DNA of 64,000 bases from Nesterenkonia lutea (GTDB lineage Bacteria > Actinomycetota > Actinomycetes > Actinomycetales > Micrococcaceae). Positions 45,745-53,159 of the stretch are shown here, piece after piece (position 1 is the first letter of the stretch; every line of letters starts with the position of its first letter). Made by a program: the position numbers and the translations under genes. The notes beneath the pieces were generated by a model that did no database searches, was not told the DNA's origin, and was given only the letters and a program-made list of their open reading frames with translations. The DNA is taken from contig NZ_JADBED010000001.1 in the NCBI RefSeq assembly GCF_014873955.1, forward strand, positions 2,666,001 through 2,730,000, written 5' to 3'.

Positions 45745-46659
45745 ATGCCCGAGAAGACCCCCGTCCGGTTCGACCTGGGCCCCGCCCTGCTGTTCTGCCC
45801 CGCCAGCCGACCCGAGATCTTCGGCAAGGCCGCCTCCGCCGCAGACGCCGTGATCATCGACCTCGAGGACGCGGTGATCTCGGGTCAGAAGGAGATCGCG
45901 CGGCAGAACATGATCCACGCCCTGGACCAGTCAGCGCCGGGCATGGACCTGAGTCGCACGCTCGTCCGGATCAACGCCCCGGGCTCCGGAGAGCTCGAGG
46001 CCGATCTCCGCGCGCTGGCGGACACAGAGGTCAGCTACGTGGTGGTCTCCAAGGCGGAGCGGACCGAGGTCCTGGACCAGGTGGCGAAGGCGCTGCCCGG
46101 CGTCGGACTCATCCCGCAGATCGAGACCCCGGTGGGGGTGCTCAATGACCTCGCGCTGGCCCAGCATCCCGCCACGGTCGCCCTGATCTGGGGCACCGAG
46201 GACCTCATCGCCGGCATCGGCGGGACCACCTCGCGCCACAACGACGGCACCCAGCGCGACATCATCTGCTTCACGCGCAACCGGCTGCTGCTCACCGCAG
46301 GCGCCGTGGGCGTCCCGGTGATCGACGCGGTGTTCACCCGCGTCCCCGATCTGCAGCGACTGGCCGTGGAGACCGAGGACGCCTGCGCCTCCGGCTTCAT
46401 CGGCAAGGCCTGCATCCACCCCGATCAGGTCGAACCCATCCGCCGGGCCTACACGCCCACCGCGACCGATCTGGAATGGGCCAAGGGTGTGATCGCCGCC
46501 TTCGAGAGGCACGCCGGACTGCATCCCGGCCAGGGCCGCCGGTCCGACCCAGAGCTGTCCGGAGTCTTCAGCTTCCGCGGGGAGATGATCGATGTGCCCG
46601 TGATCATCCAGGTCCAGCGCATCCTCACCCGCTTCGAATCCATCGGCCAGGTCGCCTGA
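45745..46659 (+). CDS. HpcH/HpaI (CitE-like) CoA ester lyase
   Basis: 304 residues. ALLFCPASRPEIFGKAASAADAVIIDLEDAV is the CitE-type N-terminus; IPQIETPVGVLN carries the metal-binding Glu, and IWGTEDLIAGIGG the Asp. GFIGKACIHPDQVEPI is a late signature. Members cleave malyl-, citramalyl-, beta-methylmalyl- or citryl-CoA. No citD or citF is near, so it is not a citrate-lyase subunit. It sits between etfA and an acyl-CoA dehydrogenase, suggesting beta-oxidation-like breakdown of a branched dicarboxylyl-CoA. AAGAAGAG precedes ATG 45745. Confidence 0.88.
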   Translation: MPEKTPVRFDLGPALLFCPASRPEIFGKAASAADAVIIDLEDAVISGQKEIARQNMIHALDQSAPGMDLSRTLVRINAPGSGELEADLRALADTEVSYVVVSKAERTEVLDQVAKALPGVGLIPQIETPVGVLNDLALAQHPATVALIWGTEDLIAGIGGTTSRHNDGTQRDIICFTRNRLLLTAGAVGVPVIDAVFTRVPDLQRLAVETEDACASGFIGKACIHPDQVEPIRRAYTPTATDLEWAKGVIAAFERHAGLHPGQGRRSDPELSGVFSFRGEMIDVPVIIQVQRILTRFESIGQVA

Positions 46660-46694
46660 ACCTGCAGCCCACGTCCGAAAGGCGGTCCGCCCTC

Positions 46695-47864
46695 ATGTTT
46701 GCTGGCTTCTACGACGAGATCCACGAAGAGTTCCGCGAGGTGGTGCGCGAGTTCGTCACCCGCGAGGTGAGCCCGCACTCCAAGACGTGGGACTCCGAGC
46801 ACATGATCGAGCGCTCGCTGTGGTCCGCCGCAGCGGAGAACGGCTTGCTGGGCCTGGCTGTCGATGAGGAGCACGGGGGCATGGGTCTGGGTGACTACCG
46901 GTTCCGCATGATCATCGATGAGGAGCTCGCCCGCGCGAACGCGCTCTCGGTGGCACTGGCCCTCCACCTCCACGATGACTGGGTGCTTCCGGCGCTGCTG
47001 AAGTTCGCCACGGCGCAGCAGAAGCAGACGTGGCTTCCTCGCTTCATGGACGGCAGCTTCGTCTCCTCGGTGGCCTTCACCGAGCCGGGAGCCGGTTCAG
47101 ATCTGCGCTCCGTGCGTACCAAGGCAGTCAAGGACGACGACGGCGGCTGGACCCTGAACGGACAGAAGACCTTCATCGGCAATGGAATCTCCGGGGACGG
47201 TGCCCTGGTGCTGGCCCGCACCGACGGCTCAGAGCCGCGGGAACGCGGCGCCGAGACCTCCTTCAGCCTCTTCCTGGTGGAGAAGGCGGACAATCCCGGC
47301 TACCAGCCCGGACGCCAGCTCGAGAAGATGGGACTCACGGCTTCCGACACGGCCGAGCTGTTCTTCTCCGATGTGCACGTCCCGGCGGGGAACCTCATCG
47401 GGGAGCCGGGCCGCGGGCTGGAGTACGCCAAGGCCATCCTGCCCCAGGGCCGGCTCGGGGTCGCCACCTCTGCGGCTGCGGTCACCGCCGAGGTGCTGCG
47501 CCAGACCGTCGACTATGTGGGGCAGCGCGAGGCCTTCGGGCAGTCGATCCGCGAGTTCCAGCACACCAGATTCCAGCTGGCCGAGCTGCAGGTGGGCCTC
47601 GAGGCCACCCAGCGCTATGTGGCCGCTGCGGTGGAGAGCTTCAACGCCGGCAGCCTCGACCTTGTCGCCGCCTCCAAGGCGAAGCTCTGGGCGAGCGAAC
47701 AGGCCAAGAGCAGCGTGGATGCCTGTCTGCAGCTGCATGGCGGGTACGGCTACATCCTGGACTACCCCGTGGCTCACGCGTACCTCGCAGTGCGCCTGCT
47801 GACCATCTTCGGCGGCACCAGTGAGATCCTCAAGGAGACCATCTCCGCCGACCTGACCGGCTAG
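46695..47864 (+). CDS. Acyl-CoA dehydrogenase family protein lacking the usual catalytic Glu
   Basis: 389 residues from ATG 46695; an upstream extension into the lyase gene is rejected. FAD-binding and substrate segments are normal (VAFTEPGAGSDLRSVRT, NGQKTFIGNG, QREAFGQSI, LQLHGGYGYILDYP, FGGTSEILKE). The base is glutamate in LPQERL in long-chain and isovaleryl enzymes, or in YEGT in medium-chain ones. Here the two positions read LPQGRL and FGGT, both glycine. Either another residue acts as base or the enzyme does an unusual reaction. It should pass electrons to the EtfBA encoded upstream. Confidence 0.9.
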   Translation: MFAGFYDEIHEEFREVVREFVTREVSPHSKTWDSEHMIERSLWSAAAENGLLGLAVDEEHGGMGLGDYRFRMIIDEELARANALSVALALHLHDDWVLPALLKFATAQQKQTWLPRFMDGSFVSSVAFTEPGAGSDLRSVRTKAVKDDDGGWTLNGQKTFIGNGISGDGALVLARTDGSEPRERGAETSFSLFLVEKADNPGYQPGRQLEKMGLTASDTAELFFSDVHVPAGNLIGEPGRGLEYAKAILPQGRLGVATSAAAVTAEVLRQTVDYVGQREAFGQSIREFQHTRFQLAELQVGLEATQRYVAAAVESFNAGSLDLVAASKAKLWASEQAKSSVDACLQLHGGYGYILDYPVAHAYLAVRLLTIFGGTSEILKETISADLTG

Positions 47865-47880
47865 AACGCTGCGGCGGCCC

Positions 47881-47918
47881 TGACCGGCTGGAGCGCGGCT
47901 GCGCCGGCCCGCCGGTCA
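47881..47918. terminator. Bidirectional hairpin between acyl-CoA dehydrogenase and GNAT genes
   Basis: TGACCGGC (47881-47888) pairs with GCCGGTCA (47911-47918), with extra GC pairing possible inside. The 3' arm overlaps the stop codon of the minus-strand acetyltransferase gene. Confidence 0.5.
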
Positions 47919-48416
47919 CCGCAGGGCACGGGTCATGAACACGCTGTTCGGATCCGGGACATAGCTGCCGAACGGGGGACAGACGGTGAACCCGTGCCGC
48001 GCGTAGAGCCGCCGGGCCGCCGCGAAGTAATCCTCGACCCCGGTCTCCAGGCTCAGTCGCGAGTAGCCTCGCGCGGCGGCCACCGCGATCAGGTGCTCCA
48101 GCATGGTGCTGGCCACCCCGCGTCCCCGCGCCTGAGGGGCCGTGCGCATGGTCTTGATCTCCCCGTGGGAGGGGCCCAGCTCCTTGAGCGCCGCGCAGCC
48201 GGCCAGGGAGTCACCGGGGGTCAGGGAGTCACCGGCGGCCAGGGATCCCCGGGGCTGGATCCAGGCGCTCCAGAAGGTCAGCTCAGGGGCATGCAGCGCG
48301 GTCAGGTCCAGGGCGTGGATGCTCTCGGGCGGGGAGGTGTCGTGCATGTCCTTCAGGTGTTCCGTGATGAGCTCCCGCACGGCTGGATGATCCAGGGTCC
48401 CCTCAGTGATGCGCAT
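47916..48416 (-). CDS. GNAT family N-acetyltransferase with repeat insertion
   Basis: 166 residues from ATG 48416; the frame stays open far upstream, opposite the permease gene, but the family start MRITEGTLDHPAVRELITEHLKDM fits here. MRTAPQARGRGVASTMLEHL is the acetyl-CoA-binding motif A and LETGVEDYFAAARRLYARHGF the C-terminal part, as in PhnO/YafP-like acetyltransferases. Between beta strands there is an extra SLAAGDSLTPGDSLAG loop encoded by an 18-base tandem repeat. Substrate unknown. It is divergent from the sugar porter gene with 90 bases between. Confidence 0.88.
   Translation of the reverse strand: MRITEGTLDHPAVRELITEHLKDMHDTSPPESIHALDLTALHAPELTFWSAWIQPRGSLAAGDSLTPGDSLAGCAALKELGPSHGEIKTMRTAPQARGRGVASTMLEHLIAVAAARGYSRLSLETGVEDYFAAARRLYARHGFTVCPPFGSYVPDPNSVFMTRALR
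48204..48245. repeat. 18-base tandem repeat in the GNAT gene
   Basis: CAGGGAGTCACCGG plus four variable bases occurs twice, followed by a partial third copy. In frame it encodes repeated Gly-Asp-Ser-Leu on the minus strand. Confidence 0.85.
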
Positions 48417-48506
48417 GCGCAATATTCTGCCACCGGGCTGTGTGGAGATTAGTCTTGCTGAATTCCGAACCCGTTCCAGGGCAGCGCCGGAGGAGAACAG
48501 GACAGC

Positions 48507-49886
48507 ATGAGAACAGCACCACCACCGTCGGTGAAGCCGCGCGCAGGCTCCACACTGATCTACCTCTTCGGTGCCCTCGGTGGACTGAACTGGGGTTATG
48601 ACACCGGGGTCATCTCCGCCGCGCTGGTCTACCTGCGCCGGGACTTCGAGCTCTCCAGCTGGGCCGAAGGTTCCATCGTCACCGGCCTGATGATCGGCGC
48701 CGCCGTCGGTGCGGGCCTGGGCGGTCGGCTCTCGGACCGCTATGGCCGCCGCGCCGTGCTGCTCGCCACCGCCGTGCTGTTCCTCATCGCCCCGCTGGGC
48801 ATGGCCTTCGCTCCCAATGCGGAGGTGCTCTTCGCCGCCCGCCTGGTGGTGGGCCTGGGCACCGGGCTGGCCGCCGTCGTCCTGCCGGTGTATCTCTCCG
48901 AGATCGCTCCGGCGCGGATCCGCGGCCGGGTCACCGCCTCCTACGTGCTGGCCATCGTGATCGGCCAGTTCCTGGGCTTCGTGGTCGGTGTGGCCTTCGC
49001 CCCGATGGAGTCCTGGCGCTGGATGCTCGGCCTCTCGGTGGTCCCCTCGGTGCTCTTCGCGCTGGGCCTGACTGTGGTCCGCGAGACCCCTCGCTGGCTG
49101 GTGCACAGGGGGAGGGAGACCGAGGCCGAGCAGATGCTGCTGCGCGATCGCACCCCCGAAGAGGCGCGCCGCGAGCTGGGCGAGATCCACGAGGTGCACG
49201 AGGCGGAGAAGGCCGACGGCGTCTCCGGCCTGCGCGCGCTGCGCCGGCCCTGGGTGCTCTCCATCCTCGGCGTGGGCTTCGGCCTGGGCGTCTATCAACA
49301 GATCATGGGCATCAACGCGGTGCTCTACTACGCGCCCACCACGCTGCAGAACGTCGGCTTCTCCGATGAGGGGGCGATCGCCTCGAACCTGATCATCGGA
49401 GTGCTCAACATCGTGGCCGTCTGGATCGCGATCAGCTACACCGACCGCTGGGGCCGGCGGCCGATGCTGCTGGTGGGTGCGCTGGGCACCTCGCTCGCGC
49501 TCGCGGTCCTGGCAGTGGTGAACCTGGCGCTGCCCTCTCCGGACGGGCTCGGGGCACTGGGCATCGCCACGCTGGCCTGCCTGGGCGTGTTCATCTTCAT
49601 GTTCCAGGTCAGCTGGGGCGCACTGGTCTGGGTGGTGCTCGGGGAGATCTTCCCGCTGGGCGTGCGCGCCGCGGCGATGGGCGTGGTGACCACCGCCCAC
49701 TGGCTGGCCAACGGCCTGGTCTCGCTGCTGTTCCCGACGGCGCTCGCCGCCTTCGGCGTGGGATGGATCTTCGCCGGCTTCGCCGTCATCTGCTTCACCG
49801 CCTTCCTCTTCACCTGGAGGAAGGTCCCGGAGACCAAGGAGCGCACGCTGGAGCAGATCGAGACCGCCTTCCGTCGCGCCGGCTGA
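48507..49886 (+). CDS. MFS transporter, sugar porter family
   Basis: 459 residues with twelve predicted helices. Sugar-porter motifs are all present: GGLNWGYDTGVIS in helix 1, GGRLSDRYGRR in loop 2-3, QQIMGINAVLYYAPTTLQ in helix 7, DRWGRR in loop 8-9 and VPETKERTLEQIE at the C-terminus. It imports a hexose, pentose or polyol with protons. It is flanked by acyl-CoA and aldehyde oxidation genes rather than sugar enzymes; members of this family seldom carry aromatic acids. GGAGGAG precedes ATG 48507. Confidence 0.93.
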   Translation: MRTAPPPSVKPRAGSTLIYLFGALGGLNWGYDTGVISAALVYLRRDFELSSWAEGSIVTGLMIGAAVGAGLGGRLSDRYGRRAVLLATAVLFLIAPLGMAFAPNAEVLFAARLVVGLGTGLAAVVLPVYLSEIAPARIRGRVTASYVLAIVIGQFLGFVVGVAFAPMESWRWMLGLSVVPSVLFALGLTVVRETPRWLVHRGRETEAEQMLLRDRTPEEARRELGEIHEVHEAEKADGVSGLRALRRPWVLSILGVGFGLGVYQQIMGINAVLYYAPTTLQNVGFSDEGAIASNLIIGVLNIVAVWIAISYTDRWGRRPMLLVGALGTSLALAVLAVVNLALPSPDGLGALGIATLACLGVFIFMFQVSWGALVWVVLGEIFPLGVRAAAMGVVTTAHWLANGLVSLLFPTALAAFGVGWIFAGFAVICFTAFLFTWRKVPETKERTLEQIETAFRRAG

Positions 49887-49936
49887 GGCTGTCAGAAGAC
49901 AGGAGCGGCGTGCCGCCCTCCGGGGAGTCCCGGACC

Positions 49937-50401
49937 TCAGATGCCCGGCTGGTGAGGGTTTCCCGGCACGGAGTTCGCCCAGGGCACCCGAGTGCCGGCG
50001 GAGGGGTTGTCCATGAGCAGCTCGAGACCGCTTCCGGACGGCTCGGCGGTCGCGCGCACATGCGCAGTGCTCGGCGGAGACCAGAGCGGCACCAGAGCCG
50101 CCAGTGCCGGCAGCACGGAGATCAGCAGCTCGGCGCCGAGGAGGAGCAGCAGCGGGGTCAGTGCCAGCACAACGGTCGAGGTGATCCGCCCCCGTCGGGA
50201 GCCGCTGGTTCCGCGCAGTGCGGAGAGCCCCAGAGTCAGCGCGAGGAACGCCGCGCCGCCCAGCACGGAGATGGCGTAGGTGACCGGTCCGACCGCGGGA
50301 TCGATGGCCTCCACGGTGAGCAGATGCACCACCGCGCAGCCCAGGACCGCTGCTGCTGCCATGAGCTGCAGCACGAGACTGATTCGCATCGTCTTCGGCA
50401 T
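49937..50401 (-). CDS. Hypothetical membrane protein
   Basis: 154 residues with three to four hydrophobic segments (LVLQLMAAAAVLGCAVVHLL, VTYAISVLGGAAFLALTLGL, VVLALTPLLLLLGAELLISV and the short ALAALVPLW) and a polar 45-residue C-terminal tail. ATG 50401 has AGGAAGGTGAGG upstream. I recognise no family. It is convergent with the sugar porter gene, the stops being about 50 bases apart. It could be a small quorum- or stress-related membrane protein, but nothing supports a role. Confidence 0.65.
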   Translation of the reverse strand: MPKTMRISLVLQLMAAAAVLGCAVVHLLTVEAIDPAVGPVTYAISVLGGAAFLALTLGLSALRGTSGSRRGRITSTVVLALTPLLLLLGAELLISVLPALAALVPLWSPPSTAHVRATAEPSGSGLELLMDNPSAGTRVPWANSVPGNPHQPGI

Positions 50402-50528
50402 GGCCTCACCTTCCTGTCCCCTGCTTCCGCTGTATCCGTCTGTATCCGTCTGTGCGGGATGGCTCGGGGACTGGCCGTGTGTCGTGAGTCGTGCATGTGT
50501 CGTGGGGCACAGATTCTACACGCCTGGG

Positions 50529-51413
50529 TCACCTGGCCTGGGTGGGATAGCGCTCCCGGCAGAAGCTGCGCAGCCGTTCAGCCAGGGCCTCCAGGCTCGT
50601 CTCCGCGTGGTGTCCGCCGCGCCATGAGGCGTAGAGATGGATCTGCAGGGCACCGCTGACACCCAGGATGCGCAGTCCATGCAGCCCGTACCTAGGGTCA
50701 TCGGTGAGGATGGCGGCACCGCGTCCGGCGGCGGCGAGGGCCTGCGCCACCTGGCTGTATTCCGACTCCAGCGTCCGAGCTGGGGCGATCTGTTCCGCGT
50801 CCAGCGCCGCGTCGATCACTCGTCGTGCCTTGAACCTGCCGGTGGGCAGGATCAGCGTCTCCTGTCCCAGCTCGGTCAAGGTGACCGCCTCCCGATCCGC
50901 CCATGCATGTGTGCGCGGGACATAGGCCCACACGGGCAGGGTGGCCAGGTGCAGGCTGCGCGCCGTCTCGGAGGGCCGGCCGGGGCTCAGCACCAGATCA
51001 AACTCTGAGAGCTCGGGGATGATGTCGGCGTCGATGGCGATCTCGGCGACGGAGGGCACGGGATCCTCCGGTTCAAAGGTGGCGACGAAGGGAGCGAGGA
51101 TGTCGGTCAGCGTCGTGGCCGGTGCTGCGAGGGAGACCGTGCTGATCTCTCCCTTGGCCAGCTGCGAGGCGAGCTGCGCGGTCTCCCGGTGGTGCCGGAT
51201 CAGGTCACTCGCCGCGGCATGAAACTCACGGCCCCCGCTGGTGAGCCGGAGACGACCGTTCCTGCGGTGGAACAGGGTCAGTCCCAGCTGGGTCTCGAGT
51301 TGTCGGATCTGACGGGAGAGCGAGGGCTGCGTGAGATGGAGCTGCTGTGCCGCCGCTGAGACGGTGCCGGCCTCGACCACGGCGAGGAAGTATTGCAGGT
51401 GACGCGTGTCCAT
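50529..51413 (-). CDS. LysR family transcriptional regulator
   Basis: 294 residues from ATG 51413, where MDTRHLQYFLAVVEAGTVS is a normal LysR start; longer in-frame starts overlap the divergent gene. Residues 16-45 hold the helix-turn-helix (AAAQQLHLTQPSLSRQIRQL), followed by the effector domain. The gene is divergent from the aldehyde dehydrogenase at 51511, the classic LysR arrangement, so it probably activates the aldehyde dehydrogenase, thiamine-diphosphate enzyme and maleylacetate reductase genes in response to a pathway metabolite. Confidence 0.9.
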   Translation of the reverse strand: MDTRHLQYFLAVVEAGTVSAAAQQLHLTQPSLSRQIRQLETQLGLTLFHRRNGRLRLTSGGREFHAAASDLIRHHRETAQLASQLAKGEISTVSLAAPATTLTDILAPFVATFEPEDPVPSVAEIAIDADIIPELSEFDLVLSPGRPSETARSLHLATLPVWAYVPRTHAWADREAVTLTELGQETLILPTGRFKARRVIDAALDAEQIAPARTLESEYSQVAQALAAAGRGAAILTDDPRYGLHGLRILGVSGALQIHLYASWRGGHHAETSLEALAERLRSFCRERYPTQAR

Positions 51414-51444
51414 GCCTCCCAAGCATAGTGTGTCGTCGAAGCAG

Positions 51445-51466
51445 GCATTGGACTGCATGGGAATGC
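51445..51466. promoter_or_regulatory. Possible LysR-type binding site
   Basis: GCATT (51445-51449) and AATGC (51462-51466) form an inverted repeat with a 12-base spacer in the 97-base divergent promoter region. LysR sites are usually T-N11-A, so this is only suggestive. Confidence 0.3.
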
Positions 51467-51510
51467 TCTGTGAAGCTGAAGAAAAGCATCCCGATAACAG
51501 GAGACCACTC

Positions 51511-52911
51511 ATGAGCACCTCAGCTGCCACCTTCCCCGTGACGAACCCGGCCACGGGGGAGCACCTGCAGGACGTCGCCGACATCGATGCAGACCAGGCG
51601 CTTCAGCGGGCAGAACTCGCCCAGCAGGCCTTCCTGCAGTGGCGTGAGAAGGCCCCCAGGGCCCGCGCCGAGATCCTTGCCCGGGCCCACGCGCTCATGA
51701 TCGAGGACGTGGAGCGGCTGCGAGACCTCATCGTCGCGGAGAACGGCAAGTCCCGGGCAGACGCCGAGGCCGAGGTCCGCTACGCGGCCGAGTTCTTCCG
51801 CTGGTACGCCGAGGAGGCCGTGCGCATCGGCGGCCAGTACACCGAGGCGCCAGCGGGCGGAGTGCGCAACATCGTCACACACCACCCGGTCGGGGTCGCG
51901 CTGCTGATCACACCCTGGAACTTCCCTGCGGCCATGGCCACGCGGAAGATCGGCCCCGCCCTGGCGGCCGGCTGTGCAGTGGTGCTCAAGCCCGCGCGGG
52001 AGACTCCGCTGACGGCGATCGCCATCGCCGAGATCCTGCAGCAGGCAGGACTCCCCGAGGGAGTGCTGCAGATCGTCACGACCACGACCACCAGAAAAGT
52101 CGTCTCGGCGTTGCTGGCCGATGACCGGATCAAGAAGGTCTCCTTCACCGGATCCACCCCCGTGGGACGGACCCTGTTGGCACAGTGCGCCGAACGGGTG
52201 GTCAACGCCTCCATGGAGCTGGGCGGCAACGCTCCGTTCATCGTCACCGCCGACGCTGACGTCGAGGCGGCGGTTCAGGGCGCCATGATCGCGAAGTTCC
52301 GCAACTCCGGGCAGGCCTGCACCGCGGCGAACCGCTTCTATGTCCACGCTGATGTGGCCGAGGAGTTCATCGCCGGCTTCGGCGCGCGGATCCAGGAGCT
52401 GACCGTGGGCGATCCCGCCGGTGGTGCGCAGCTGGGACCGGTCATCCATGACAAGGCGGCCGCGGAGATCCGCGAGATGATCCAGGCCGCGGTGGACGAG
52501 GGCGCCACGGCCTCCCATGTCGGGACCCTCCCCGCAGACACCGCCACAGAGAGCTTCATCGCGCCCACGTTGCTGCGCGATGTCCCGGCCGACGCCGCCA
52601 TCCTGAGCCAGGAGATCTTCGGACCGGTGGCCCCTGTGGTCACCTGGGAGGACCCCGAGGTGATGCTCGCCCTGGCCAACGCGGCCGAAGTGGGCCTGGC
52701 CTCGTATGTCTACGCCGGGGACCTGCAGCAGGCGATCAAGATCGCCGAGCGTCTCGAGGCAGGAATGGTCGGGGTCAACCGGGGCATCGTCTCGGATCCC
52801 AGCGCACCGTTCGGCGGCGTGAAGCAGGCAGGCATCGGCCGTGAAGGCGGCCACTGGGGCATCGAGGAGTTCACCGAGCCGCAGTACCTCAGCGTCGACT
52901 GGTCGAACTGA
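51511..52911 (+). CDS. NAD(P)-dependent aldehyde dehydrogenase, succinate-semialdehyde type
   Basis: 466 residues from ATG 51511 (AGGAGA seven bases before). Typical class: GVALLITPWNFPAAMATRKIGPALAAGC, KVSFTGSTPVGRTL, the glutamate of ASMELGGNAPFIV and the catalytic Cys in RNSGQACTAANRF. Overall most like succinate-semialdehyde dehydrogenases, but such labels do not fix substrate. It precedes a thiamine-diphosphate enzyme that could decarboxylate a 2-oxo acid to an aldehyde, so oxidation of that aldehyde to a carboxylate is the natural job. Confidence 0.9.
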   Translation: MSTSAATFPVTNPATGEHLQDVADIDADQALQRAELAQQAFLQWREKAPRARAEILARAHALMIEDVERLRDLIVAENGKSRADAEAEVRYAAEFFRWYAEEAVRIGGQYTEAPAGGVRNIVTHHPVGVALLITPWNFPAAMATRKIGPALAAGCAVVLKPARETPLTAIAIAEILQQAGLPEGVLQIVTTTTTRKVVSALLADDRIKKVSFTGSTPVGRTLLAQCAERVVNASMELGGNAPFIVTADADVEAAVQGAMIAKFRNSGQACTAANRFYVHADVAEEFIAGFGARIQELTVGDPAGGAQLGPVIHDKAAAEIREMIQAAVDEGATASHVGTLPADTATESFIAPTLLRDVPADAAILSQEIFGPVAPVVTWEDPEVMLALANAAEVGLASYVYAGDLQQAIKIAERLEAGMVGVNRGIVSDPSAPFGGVKQAGIGREGGHWGIEEFTEPQYLSVDWSN

Positions 52912-53159
52912 GCCGTCAGCCGCGCCGGCGGCGTGCCGGAGCCCCGGAGCTGTGCGCCCGCGGTGCTGGCGGAGCCGTCGAAGCCGCCCCGGGCGAGACC
53001 GCAGCTGAGACCGCAGCTGTGCCCGCAGGGCGCTCTCGCCCGGGTGGCTCACCTGGTGGACTCCGGGGTGCGCGAGCGGCCCAGCCTCGGGGGCCGCGGC
53101 TATGCTCAGATCCGGCGAGAAGCCCATCCCCATTCAATGACGAATAGGACCCAGCTGCT

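Noticed and set aside
45745..46659. Citrate lyase beta subunit (citE) of a citrate fermentation operon
   Set aside because: citD, citF, citC and citG are absent and the neighbours are etf and acyl-CoA dehydrogenase genes.
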